A stretch of DNA of 64,000 nucleotides. It comes from Cryptomeria japonica (lineage: Eukaryota; Streptophyta; Pinopsida; Cupressales; Cupressaceae). Each line of letters starts with the position of its first letter. The stretch's first letter is position 1. Under the pieces are notes generated by a model. It was not told where the DNA came from. It saw nothing but the letters and a program-made list of their open reading frames with translations, and made no database searches. The DNA lies in contig NC_081415.1 in NCBI RefSeq assembly GCF_030272615.1, positions 421,096,257 to 421,160,256 of the forward strand, read 5' to 3'. Of the stretch, positions 1 to 10,752 are shown piece after piece. Position numbers and translations under genes: made by a program.

Positions 1-15
1 GATAAAGGATTTAAT

Positions 16-53
<38 letters not shown>

Positions 54-457
54 TTTTGTATGAATTTTTTTATCTTAAAAATATCAAATTATTTTTCTTT
101 AAGAAAAGTGAATTTATTAAAATATTAAATAAAATTCATGTTATATACTTTTAATGTGAAAAGTTTAAAACTTTATAAATTAGCATTTTTATTAAAAAAT
201 AAAAGAAGAGGAGATTTTAAGCTTTCCACGTAGGAAGACTAGTAGATAAAGTAATCTTTAAAAAAGACAGCTAAATGATTTAATTAAAAGAAACTAGCCT
301 TTAAAAAAGAGAAAATATTTATAAAACAATGTCAAATTTAAGTTTGACTAATTAAAGCTCAAGCCAAGTGGTCTTCTTAGAAAGACATAGGCATAAATAA
401 AAGAAAGAAGAGGAAAACATGAAGTTTTAAATAGAAAAGTTAGCCTTAAACTAGTTA
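1..457. repeat. AT-rich flank with (TA)n microsatellite
   Basis: A perfect TA dinucleotide run lies at about 19-51. The rest is AT-rich with no ORF or recognisable element. I see no gene here. Confidence 0.7.
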
Positions 458-1445
458 TGTCGAGATTCATCTACAATGACATCAAAATGTTCGTAAACAA
501 AAATCTATTTTTGAAACAATTTGACATGCAAATAAAATAGAACCCTTGCCACTTGTCTCCAGCTAGATTCAAAACTTTTTGCATGAAGGACTTTAATGGA
601 TATGTATTCTTGGTGGTTAGTATTTTAGAAGAATATTTATTTTATAGATGATTCTATTCTATTATAAGATATCTCTTGGCATAACTTTTAAATATAAGTA
701 TACTAGTTATGCCGAGAGGCATCTACAATGACATACAAACATCCGTAAACATAAAAAATGATTTTGAATAAATTTGATGTGTAGATGACAAGTAAATGCA
801 TGCATGTTTAAGTTTCTCTATAAGTATTATTTTATTTCTTTGAATAAAATAGAATCATTGCCACTTGTCTCTAAGTATATGAAACCATTACATCTTTAAT
901 GAGAGTGAAAGAGTGTAGCATTTTTCAGCTCCATGTCCTTCTTAACAACTAATAAACATGCAAGACAATTATGTGATATCTCTCAGCATTATCATGTCGA
1001 GAGGGGCATCTACAATGACATCAAAATATTTGTCAACAAAACTATATTTTTGAAACAATTTGACATGTAGATGACAGGTAAATGCATGAAATATGCCATG
1101 TTTTGGTTTTTGTAGAGGTGTTATTTTATTACTCCCAATAAAATAGATTCCTCACCACTTGCCTCCAACTATATGAAACCTTGTTAAAATAAATGTTCTT
1201 CTAAAATATTAAACATCAAGAATACAAATCCATTAAAGTCCTACATGCAAAAAGTTGTGAATCTAGTTGGAGATAAGTGGCGAGGGTTCTATTTTATTTG
1301 GAGGAATAAAATAACACCTCCACAAAAACTGAAACATGGCATATTTCATGCATTTACCTGTCATTTGCATGTCAAATTGTTTCAAAAATGGAATTTTGTT
1401 TACGGACATTTTGATGTCATTGTAGATGCCTCTTGGCACAATGAA
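458..1445. repeat. Foldback cluster: three direct copies and one inverted copy
   Basis: A unit with the core CATCTACAATGACAT occurs in the same orientation at about 458-640, 702-890 and 993-1180, and in inverse orientation at about 1195-1445. The inverted copy pairs with the third copy (for example AACAATTTGACATG against CATGTCAAATTGTTTC) and also with the tail of the first copy. The region could therefore form a long imperfect hairpin of about 180-240 bp per arm. The ORFs read across it are by-products of the repeat. It resembles a MITE or foldback element; no target duplication was identified. Confidence 0.75.
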
Positions 1446-1487
1446 AGAAAGCTTCTTCCATGTAAGAAAAAGTGAAGAATTCAAACT

Positions 1488-1912
1488 TTACTTACACTAA
1501 CACATTTGGACACATTTTTGGACGAAATATCATCGGAATTTTGACATTTTTGTGTCGTAGGTTCGACGAAATGGCCGTGAGTTTTTTGTCACTAAAATTT
1601 CATCGGAGTGTCCGACGCAGGATATTTCGTCGAACAACTGACAAACATTCCATTGGATACCAATTTCATCTCGCACAGAACCATGCAAAAATTTTCGTTG
1701 GAACTCCGACGGAAACCATGGTAGTTTTCCGTCACTCGTACAACATTCCCGTTGAAAACATGTTGTACGTGTGGCAAATTTGGATGACATCGATTGTTGG
1801 AATTCCAACGGACTGCCACTATGCTTCGACAAAATTTTTTGTCAAAAGCTCAGCAGTCTTGTTGGGGCATTTTGGGGGCGTTTGTCGAAATTCCGACGAA
1901 AAGTTAATATTT
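1488..1912. mobile_element. Possible CACTA (En/Spm)-like terminal block
   Basis: The block starts near CACTAACACATTTGGACAC. For about 420 bp it carries many short direct and inverted variants of a TTCGTCGGAATTCCGACGAAA-type motif (near 1509-1530, 1562-1575, 1597-1640, 1697-1720, 1790-1812, 1883-1902). Dense sub-terminal repeats after a CACTA end are typical of En/Spm elements. No second end or transposase was found, so this may be a fragment. The ORFs read across it look artefactual. Confidence 0.35.
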
Positions 1913-1925
1913 AAAAAAAAAAGTT

Positions 1926-2175
1926 AGTTAGTCTCTCTCTCTCTCGCCATCTATCTCTATCTCTCCCTCTCTTTGCCTCTTTCTCTCAGGTGTCTCTATC
2001 CCATTCTATCCATCCTCTCTCTCTCTCTATCTATATCTCTCCCTCTCTTTGCCTCTTTCTTTCTCTCAAGCATCTCTATCCCATTCTCTCCATTCTCTCT
2101 CTCCCTCCCACTCTCTATCTTTGTCCCCTTCTCCCTGTCAGACTCTATCTCTATCTCTCCCTTTCTTTACAAGGT
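1926..2175. repeat. CT-rich low-complexity tract
   Basis: About 250 bp built of TCTC, CCCTCTC and TATCTCTC blocks with internally repeated phrases such as CTCTATCCCATTCT. The overlapping serine- and leucine-rich ORFs are translations of the repeat and not genes. Confidence 0.85.
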
Positions 2176-2595
2176 TTAGAGTTAGGTTTGGAGATTGATG
2201 GTTCACTACAAACTCTCTATATCCATATTATTTGCATTACATATCAGTACAAACTTAAACTTAACTTTGGAAAATTTTACTTGGCTAATAGATGGTTAAG
2301 TTAATCTAATATGGTTAAGGGTTATAGAAGGTTGTCGAAACTTAAATTTAACTTTGGAAAACGTTAGTGCTATCGAAATGTTAGTGCTATGAGGTTTTTG
2401 TATCAAATAGAGATAAGGGTTTTTGAGTATCAAGAGGTGATAGAAGATAGGGCGAAAGAAATTCCAAGAATACAATAAAAAAACCCTTGAGTTCAATCAC
2501 TCACCAAGAAGTGATAGTAATGAGAGGTTTTAGATTAGAGAGACACTGTCAAAGGAAGACTTGGAGCAACCGAGTTACTGTTATGTAATTTTGGG
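2176..2595. other. No gene seen
   Basis: Unique-looking AT-rich sequence with a short local duplication (AAACTTAAATTTAACTTTGG and relatives near 2250 and 2338). I see no coding potential. Confidence 0.5.
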
Positions 2596-2748
2596 TAATG
2601 TTTTAATTATAAAATTATTAGTTCAATGATTGCAAGTTTTGTGTAGAAGATGCTCTAAAATCTTGAAATGTAAAATTTCTGACTGTTTATGGGAAGCCTT
2701 AGATATGAGGGGATATGTTTTTGTTTTATTTAAGTCCTTAGCTTGACT
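2596..2748 (+). repeat. About 153-bp direct repeat, copy 1
   Basis: Nearly identical to 35298-35451. Shared internal phrases include AGTTCAATGATTGCAAGTTT and GGGAAGCCTTAGATATGAGG. The two copies bracket the 31.6-kb LTR nest. With the nest removed they would lie about 1 kb apart. The repeat lacks clear TG...CA ends, so its class is open. Confidence 0.8.
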
Positions 2749-3347
2749 AAGCTCAAAATATCCATGTGTATTTGATAGTGACAAACGCTTATGATTGCAT
2801 TGACAAGATGCTACTATTCTAAAGCAAAAAGCAATCCATTTGCAAAGCTTCAAGAAAATTAAAGAGAGGAAAGAAAACAAGAAAAATATATAGATTTATA
2901 CCTTCCCACATAGGTTGTATTGATCTGTCTTAAAGAAAGTATGAACATGAATGGATTTAGCCCTTGGTAACAAAATTAAATAACAATGGTGAGTTATTTC
3001 CATGTAAATCATAGTCAAAGTCAGCCATCAATGACTCTTTGAAGGGTAAGCATACTTGAACTATTCCTCGCCTAATCTATAACCAACATTTATCAACAAT
3101 TACGTACGTGTTAGCTTATGTGGTAGAAAGTGAAAAATTTAACCAAACAAAATACAAGAATATAAACTCAATTTAGTCAATAATTTAGGTAATTTAGTCA
3201 AATTACCTGGCTCGAAATATAGCCACACCGCTCACAGATACCTTGTTCTCGCAATTATGTTGAAGAAAAAATAATGAAGTTCTCAACTAATCTAATGATG
3301 TCAAGTATTTCTCATAGTCTGAAAGATCGAGACTTGAAGCATCAGAT
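2749..3347. other. No gene seen; target flank of the outer LTR element
   Basis: AT-rich sequence without a supported ORF. It ends at the GCCCC target site (3348-3352), which recurs at 34919-34923. Confidence 0.6.
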
Positions 3348-3352
3348 GCCCC

Positions 3353-5795
3353 TGTTGGTTCTGAAAATGGATGATGAGTTTAGACTGCTTACAGGGCAAA
3401 GACCAAGCTGATTTCCTCCAAATATCTATGTAGAGCCACCTCCAACTATCAATATCTTTCAGGCTTGGACCAATAATAACAAGGACATAAATTCCTTCTG
3501 CGCTTTAGGCTCTGTAGAACCAGGGATGGTGATCCCTTCAGTAAGATATCCTGCTCTCTGCAATGATATTCAGGAACTATTTTGGACCTAACCCTGCATA
3601 AAAGATCTATTTTATAGATATCCTTCTCAGAAAAATCGAACCCTAACTAATGTCCTTGAATTCCCTCTTATAGAAAACAAGGGAGCGACACGCTTCAGGC
3701 CATTAGACACTTGTCAACAAAACCGAGTCTTAGAGGTTGTGCACAATTCTTGTTACTAATCACTCCTTATTCGCATGCTGGCACCCGTGATGAGGTGGGA
3801 CCAAAATTTCTAACTAATTATTAGTAGAAAAAAAAATACTTGTGTCGTGCCGATATCACCCAAACACTACCGGATGGACTTTGAGATGCTTAGTCTATTC
3901 CATAGCATTTCTCTTCCTAAAAAGGAAAATAGATCCTGGCATGAAACAAGAATTTCCCTCCAAATTAAAGGAAAATCTCCAGCCTTTATGCCCCGGATCA
4001 GAGAAAATGGAAAGAGGAACTTGGGGGTAAATGGGATTTGTTGAGAAGGCATTGCAACTTCCCTGATGCTACAGAGATGACTGGTTGCCGGTCCTCACTC
4101 GAACAAATCCTTCTTCAAGTTCCCCATGAGCTCCCTCTTGGAACACTCTGCCAACAAAATGGAGAGTAAGAGCGGGGAATAGGCCTAGGGTGACTTTTCT
4201 TGAAAAGAAAAGGATTTCACACCCCCTCTGGCAATCCCCTGAGCTTTCACATCCCCTCTGGTAATGAACAACATTAAACCAGAGAAAGATCATCCATCTA
4301 GTGTCACAAAATATACAATGACCCCATTCATATTTTTGTTCGAACACCATCCTCTCACTAATGAAGAATTGTTCTTATAAAAATGAAGAAATTTGTATTT
4401 GTTTCTACCCATTCTATCATCTGCCAAGTGAATTTATAACCAAAAATTCCTTTCAATGTGGCGGTGTTAATCCATGTGAAGAATCATCACCTTGATATCT
4501 TCTACTCAACTTGTCAGCTACGGATTCCAACAATTATGCCTATAACTCAAATCACCACCATTTCCTAGGCCATCACTCTATTGCCACTGGTATGCATTCA
4601 CCTTATGCGAATGATTTTATTATGATCTTATTCCTTTTTTCAGTGTACTGTGTTCTGCTTCAGGATTTCTGTCAACAAGAAAATCTCTGAATTCATCAGA
4701 GAACTTGTGATTCATCACACTTGAACTGGAACCTTATCCAAATCCTTTCATATCTCTGAACTATCATCTTTGATTGTCAAATCAATCCTGAATCGACAAG
4801 TCTGAATCCCATTCATTCTGCCTTTTCCCACGAGCTACGATCGGTGCCTCCAAAATCCCTCCAAACTTCTCATTTAAAACTCAGCCGCAGATCTCATCTA
4901 ACTTGGCAAATCTAATGGTTATTTCTTGCCAACTTAGCACTTTGACTTTCCAACTATACCTGTGGACCCACAAAACCTTGACTGAACAGTGCCATATCAT
5001 CCTTTGACCAAGCTCCATCAACAACCTCTCTGTAAGCCTTTCTGATCAGCCCAGGAAACATGGCATCATCTCATGATGCCACGGTCCATAATCTCCTTGA
5101 AAATTCCATTGCAAGAATACAAGGGTCGTCCGATCTGTTCAATCATTTTTGCTTTGCATACTGCCCGTCAACTCCTCCAGGACTTAAAATTCAAGCACCT
5201 TTTACCTTAGGATAAAAACATCTCTATTCATTCTGAGCACGTGCAAATTGATGGGACTTTTAGTAGACTGACCTTTATCACCTACGAACTAGTAACATAA
5301 TACTTTCGACTAGTTGCACTGCTAACCCTGCCAGTTTTTGCTGATAACATAGTTGTTAAAATCCTCGCACCTTTGATTGCGGGGAAGCGCTAGCCGTTGG
5401 ATCCATCCTTTCTTTAACAAATGATCGAAGTATTTAGGACCTTTTGGACTTAGGAAAATACTAGTGCAGGCATAAATATTTTAAAAAGGGGACCGGTAAT
5501 AGGAAAGTTATATGCTTGACTTAGGGAAATTATTATTTCACAAACCGGTTGATCAACATTCTGCTTAGGGAATAAGATGGCCCCGCACATGGAAAGGGTA
5601 CCCTCAACTTTAAGTGGGAAAAATTAACAACAAAATATATCATCACTAGAGTTTTCTTCACAAAATGTAAGAAGTTTTGATAAACCCTAAACCTTAGACC
5701 TTGAATCATTCACAGAGGATACAAGTAAAACTTGAAAATCAATGTTTTGGGCTTAAAATTTGAAAATTTCATGCAATCAATTTTCAGGGCTATTA
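3353..5795 (-). repeat. 3' LTR of the outer element
   Basis: A 2443-bp copy collinear with 27387-27612 and 32675-34918. The plus-strand right end reads CTATTA where the partner reads CTATCA, a C-to-T change in the conserved terminus. It contains no gene; short ORFs in it recur in the partner LTR with many differences. Confidence 0.88.
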
Positions 5796-6168
5796 GTGGC
5801 TCTAGTTGGGGATGCTCATTTCATAGGACTGAAGTGAGAGAACAAAATATTTGAGTAAAGCAGACCAGCTGCATGATAGACCAAAAACAAATTACCTGGA
5901 TAGGGTAACTTCAAAAAAAAGAAACTACACTACCAAAGCAAACCTAACTAATGCTCATGGATAACAACTACTTTAAGAAAAGTAGAACCTCAAAATTGTC
6001 CATGAACAGGCAATTAAGAGGGGATTTATTTATAACTCCATTGGGCATAGAGTAAAAAAGAACCACTCTACCCCAATTCACTTGTGGCCTGTAGGATCAG
6101 ACCAAGTGTGATGGCCCAAAGCCATCCGCCAATGTCAACCAATGCTTTCCTCTATCATAAACATGATT
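5796..6168 (-). other. 3' internal region of the outer element
   Basis: Non-coding stretch between the gag stop codon and the 3' LTR. No convincing polypurine tract is visible next to 5796; the minus strand there reads CATCCCCAACTAGAGCCAC before the LTR. Confidence 0.6.
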
Positions 6169-6255
6169 TTATTTTGAAAGCATCAAATATAATCTAATAA
6201 CATAAGTGGAAAACCATTTTTTAAATTTGCTGGCTATTTTTATCTGTCCACTATG
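6169..6255 (-). pseudogene. C-terminal piece of the outer gag frame, cut off by insertion
   Basis: If the Tat element and one copy of its CTTAA duplication are removed, the minus-strand frame ending at 24805 continues here without a shift for 28 codons, starting HSGQIK and ending at a TAA at 6171-6169. The read-through supports both the exact insertion point and the reality of the frame. No domain is recognisable in the tail. Confidence 0.7.
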
Positions 6256-6260
6256 CTTAA

Positions 6261-7656
6261 TGATGCCCTGCTAAATGGACAAGGTTAGTCTAAGAGAAAC
6301 AACACAAAACACACAAGAAACCATTAGTGTTATTCAATCAAAAACTAATCTAAACAGGCATATCAAGAGAGACACTAAAATCATGCTAATATATCTAACT
6401 AATAAAACAAAGATAATGAGGCATCTCCAAATGCCTCTTAGCATGTTCTTAGCTCTTTCTCCCTTGTTCCTCTCCTCTCCAAGTTCCAAAATAGTGTAGC
6501 TCTCGGCAGCTTTTTGCACTATGGATGCTTATGGAGGATTGAGATTTGAGTATTTTGCTTCAAATGTAAAATGAAAAGCTAAAATACTAGATGATAATAA
6601 AATGATTGATTTTATCCAAAATGACAAGATATTAGTTAATTATGCTAAAATGCTGTCTTAAAATGTCTATAGCTTAAATGCATACAAGTTTTCAGGATCT
6701 GGATTATGAAGAAATGGGCTCTATTTATAGGAAAAATGGAGCAATGGATGGTTGAGATTGAGTAATCTCAACAAGGGTCGGGATTGAATGATTGAATGAT
6801 TTCAAATCCATGTGAGGGCTTTCAACCCAATCCCAAGATGACAAGTGTCAATGTGAGATAGGTTGAGAGGAGAGGGAATAAGCATTAAATGCTTGACATG
6901 ACTTTGGGAGTTAATGTCAAGGTTGGTTGAATGAATAAACTCTTTATTCAAAGAATAAAGCTTTTTATCCAATGGATAAATTCTTGTGCAAATGTGAAAT
7001 GGATAAATATGGTCAAAATAAATAAATGTTTAGGGGGACAAGTTTGAAATAACCATAAATGGTTATGTAAGAGCCATAAATGGTCATGTAAGAGCCATTA
7101 GTGGTCTTGGAAGACTTTGGGGGTTAATTTGTTGAACACACAAAGCATTAAATGCTTTTCAAAGACTTTGAGGTCTTTGAGAAGTGACTCCATTTTGCTT
7201 AGGAATGTGACAATAATTAGGAGATGGATTAGGCTAATTAGGAAGGGGTTAGAAGAATCTAGAAGGGGATTAGATTTTTGCAAGTGGATTTGGTGGGTGA
7301 GGGAAAATAGGATTTTATTAAAATAAAAATTTATTTATTTCAATAAATGTGTGCAAGTTGCATTTGTAGGAAAATGCAAGTGGGGGGGGATAATGATTTA
7401 AATAAATGTTTTATTTAATTTATTTAAAAGAGGAAAAGGGGATTTTATTAAATAAATAGATTTTATTTATTTAATTGATTTGTATTTGGTTTAATGAATT
7501 AATTAAAATAAATTGAATAATTTATTTAATTAATAGAAGAATGTTTGGGGATGAATTAATTAAATATTAATTTAATTGATTGATGGCTAGTGGATTTTTA
7601 ATCAAATAAATAGCGAATATTTATTTAATTAAGCTGGACAGATTTGTGTGACTACA
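6261..7656 (-). repeat. 3' LTR of the Tat element
   Basis: A 1396-bp LTR that on the minus strand starts TGTAGTCACACAAAT and ends GGGCATCA. It differs from the 5' LTR by scattered substitutions (about 97-98% identity by eye). It has two copies of a 21-bp unit containing ATGTAAGAGCCATAAATGGT where the 5' LTR has three. The 5'-proximal part is built of alternating ATTTATTT and AAATAAAT blocks. Confidence 0.95.
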
Positions 7657-7669
7657 TTTGCCCCTCTTT
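7657..7669 (-). promoter_or_regulatory. Polypurine tract of the Tat element
   Basis: On the minus strand AAAGAGGGGCAAA lies directly before the 3' LTR start TGTAGTC. This is the expected place and composition for the plus-strand DNA priming site. Confidence 0.8.
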
Positions 7670-8002
7670 GAGATGGTGCGGTTTATCACGTCATTTCAAA
7701 GAAAGAAAAACTGGTGTGAAGAAAATGCCCCATAAAATGTAAATTTAATGGGTGGTATGCCCCCTCGAGAGATGGGTCGAAAAATTTCAAAAAAATCGGG
7801 CGATCTCTCGAAAAAGAATGAAAATTGGCAGGGTGGTAGAAGAGAAGAAGTTAGGCATACGGGTGAAAAATAGAAGAAAAAGAGGGAAAAATGGAGAAAT
7901 GGGGGGCTTGGGAAGTTCACGGGGACCACGGTGGTGAGCGGGGGGGAGTTACGGTGACGACGAAGCGTATAAATGGGGTGAAAGGGATGAAAATAGGATC
8001 AT
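7670..8002. other. No gene seen; inner edge of the Tat 3' region
   Basis: Purine-rich on the plus strand (many GGGAAA and GAGAAATGGGG blocks). It could hold a promoter or leader for the antisense ORF that follows, but no clear TATA box or other signal can be pointed to. Confidence 0.4.
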
Positions 8003-8148
8003 TTGCGACCGCGACCAGTTGGAAATCAAAGCTCTGATAAGGACATTTTGGAGGAGCGAGCAACAGTCAGGATGCTGATACCGATTACCGAGCATAGATT
8101 TGAGCGAGTTCGACGGTTCCAGTGCCCAGACGACTATGGACCAGTGGT
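8003..8148 (+). pseudogene. Possible first exon of the antisense ORF
   Basis: An open stretch lacking an ATG start codes for a charged peptide containing HRFERVRRFQCPDDYGPV. It ends at GGACCAGTG followed by GTACGC, a possible splice donor. The next in-frame candidate acceptor is TGTCCCTGTGCAG just before 8817, where the plant mobile domain begins. An in-frame stop lies just upstream (7994-7996). The exon model is an inference. Confidence 0.35.
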
Positions 8149-8210
8149 ACGCAAATTCGAAAAGTTAATTTTTATGCATTTTTGATAGGTTTTTAGTTGA
8201 GTCCAAGTCA

Positions 8211-8540
8211 AGTCGGAGCAAGAGCGCTGGAACTACGGTTTTGACGCTTTTGTTCCATAAACTAGGGCTACTGCGTCGCAATGGCGCTATTGCCCCATTG
8301 TTTGAGTGCTTTTGTTTTGTTGTAGCGTTATTGTAGGCAAGTTTAAGCGCTGTTGATTAATAAGCGCTATTGAGGGCTTGATTGAGCGCTATTAATTTTA
8401 AATAGCGCTACTGTGTAGTTGTTTTAGCGCATTTATAGTTTGAGCGCTGTTGGATAGCTGATTGAGCGCTTTTGTAAGGGTTGTAGTGCTATTGTTGAGA
8501 AACTAGCGCTTTTGTTGGTAAAATAGCGCTTTTGCCTTAG
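8211..8540. repeat. AGCGCT-rich cluster, 3' side of the Tat element
   Basis: The palindrome AGCGCT occurs nine times in about 310 bp, mostly as (A/T)AGCGCT(A/T)TTG, with one-base variants between. A matching cluster lies near the other end of the element (23095-23300). It falls in the predicted intron of the antisense ORF. Confidence 0.8.
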
Positions 8541-8816
8541 GATAAAGAGATGCCCCAATGTGGATGAAGACTAATCTCCCGATGCCAATGATGGATGGTT
8601 GGCGATGTGAAGTGGGAGTTGTTCTGAACCATAGTAGCCTGATGAGACTTAGGTCATTTGCTAGGATAAATGCCTGTTGAAGTCTAGGTGGCCATGATTG
8701 CTTACCTGTTGAGACCCGAAGATACTTGATCAAGGTATCTGTTGATAGTCTAGGTTTAAACTTAAGAAAGTTTGAAAACAAAACAACTGATGGTGATTGC
8801 TGAATGTCCCTGTGCA

Positions 8817-10752
8817 GGAGGAGCTGCGCGTGTTGCAGTTACTTGAGCGACATCCTGCGACACAGGGGTTGCGGGATCGATTGACACAGGCGGAGATAGA
8901 TTGCATTGCCGCGACGAGACTATATGAGGTGATGCACATGAATCACGGTTTGATCACAGCACTAGCAGAGTGGTGGCACAACGAGATGTGCACCTTCCAT
9001 TTGGCACAGGGGGAGATGACAGTGACCTTGGAGGATGTGTGGCGCATCCTGCGGATTCCAATTTGAGGGGAGCTGGTCACATATGATAGATCTTGGGGGA
9101 CTCTTGCAGTGCAGAGGATTTTTGATGAGGATGTTTTCATTGATGATGGTTCTATTGCTTGGGAGGAGATAGCGGTGTTATATGAGCCTCTTCCAACAGT
9201 TTTATCAGGTATCGTGGGAGGTCTTCTTTGTCCAGACAGGCGATCACATGGTTTGGCCGTCGGATGGGGACAGGTGATCGAGATGATGATGACCGAGGGA
9301 ACCCGATTTGCGTGGGGATCATGCGTGCTGGCACACCTGTACTCGGAGCTCCATGAGGTGGTTTACCGGGGGAGGGGTTCCTTAGCAGTGGGCATGACGC
9401 TGCTGCATATTTGGGCTTGGGAGCACCTACCAGTGACTCGACCAGTGAGTCTGAGATTCCGGGCAGTAGATCAGCTGTATATGTTCATGTATAGCGGTAT
9501 GATGAGTCAGCCCCACATGGGGAAGTTAGAGTGGTGGCGGCGGGCATTAGATGATCTGGATGCAGTTATATGGTGGCTATACTTGGAGTGTGAGCCATGG
9601 GATGATGATGCAGAGGCACTGCCTTACATTTTTATGACCCGATTCCTCATTGGGAGGACCGCATACCATGTGGAGAGCCAGGTGCCTGGGAGAGTGCTGA
9701 GACAGTTTGGACGGCAGCAGGGACTGCCCAGTGGATCAGGAGAGTATGCTCGAGTTATTCAGGAGAGGTACGCATGGGGGCCAGTGCTACCATATGATCA
9801 GGCACTGGCAGAGTTTCAGACACTGCAGGCGAGATCGTAGGACATACGATTGAGGGTCGTAGATGCAGGTGTTATAGATGAGTACACGCAGTATCGGGCA
9901 GTGCACCCAATCTTACGGATCTCTGATCCAGCAGAGCCGATCCCAGCTTTTGAGGATGAGAGGGGACGGAGATGGAGGAGGGCAGGAGGTCGAGGACTGA
10001 GTGCAGAAGGAGGAGATGGAGGAGGAGGAGGAGGTGGTGGGTTGGGGATGCAGAGTCAGCGGAGAGGGAGAGGTGGACTGCCTCTACAAATGTCACAGGG
10101 ACCATTGATACAGGGAGGAGTTCAGCTGAGTGGGAGGGGGATGGAGAGGGAGATCCTGATGGACAGGGGGGAGGGGACTACTGGAGAGGGTGGTGTAGGT
10201 GAGGCGGCTATGGATATCGGGGAGGGAGCCACAGGAGATCTTTGAGATCATATGATAGTACATTTGCAGACTCGGATAGAGGAGTTGGAGGCGGAGGTGG
10301 CAGCTAGGGATGTGCAGCTATTTGCACGGGAGTTAGAGCTGGCGGTGGTGCTGCGAGAGAGGGATAGTGCAGTGGAGAGATTGGTAGAGCTGCAGGAGAG
10401 ATTGCGGGTTGGAGTAGGAGCACAGGGGCCTACGGGGGAGGTGATGAGGGAGATGCGGCGAGCACAGGCGGAGATAGACTACTGGCGGGGTTTATATGAG
10501 CAGGTGGTGCCAGTTAGTCAGCGAGCTCTTAGCTATTCGCAGATGCGGCAGGCCAGATCAGAGCGATCGCAGAGGGTGTAGAGCAGTGGGGGTGTGATGG
10601 GTCCGCTGCGGAGGGAGAGATCAGGGGATGCTGGAGTGAGTGGTGGTTCGATGAGGCCTCCACAGAGAGATGGAGCAGGGGGTGTGGGTACCAGTGGTGG
10701 AGCAGGTGGAGGTGGTGGTGGTGGTACAACATCTGGCCAGAGTGGCATTTGA
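8817..10752 (+). pseudogene. Antisense ORF with plant mobile domain (MAIN/MAIL-like), broken
   Basis: The frame runs opposite to gag-pol, between pol and the 3' LTR. Residues near 8937-9066 show the plant mobile domain signature: ALAEWWHNEMCTFHLAQGEM, then TLEDVWRILRIP. The domain continues to about 9840 with tryptophan-rich helices. It is followed by a glycine/arginine-rich linker (about 9950-10240), a coiled-coil-like stretch (10252-10560, ARDVQLFARELELAVVLRER) and a glycine-rich tail. One frame is kept throughout but is cut by stops at 9064, 9838, 10243 and 10579, at least two of them TGA where an arginine CGA is plausible. It probably ends at 10750-10752. Known relatives are nuclear MAIN/MAIL proteins of silencing and genome stability, and extra ORFs of Tat-type elements. 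Its role in the element is unknown; opposing host silencing is one idea. Confidence 0.85.

Noticed and set aside
1973-2304. Two overlapping Ser/Leu-rich ORFs
   Set aside because: Produced by the CT-rich tract; no protein character outside the repeat.
3842-4052. Short ORFs on both strands near 3.9 kb, repeated at 32.9 kb
   Set aside because: They lie inside the LTRs of the outer element, their sequence differs between the copies without sign of constraint, and they have no gag or pol similarity.
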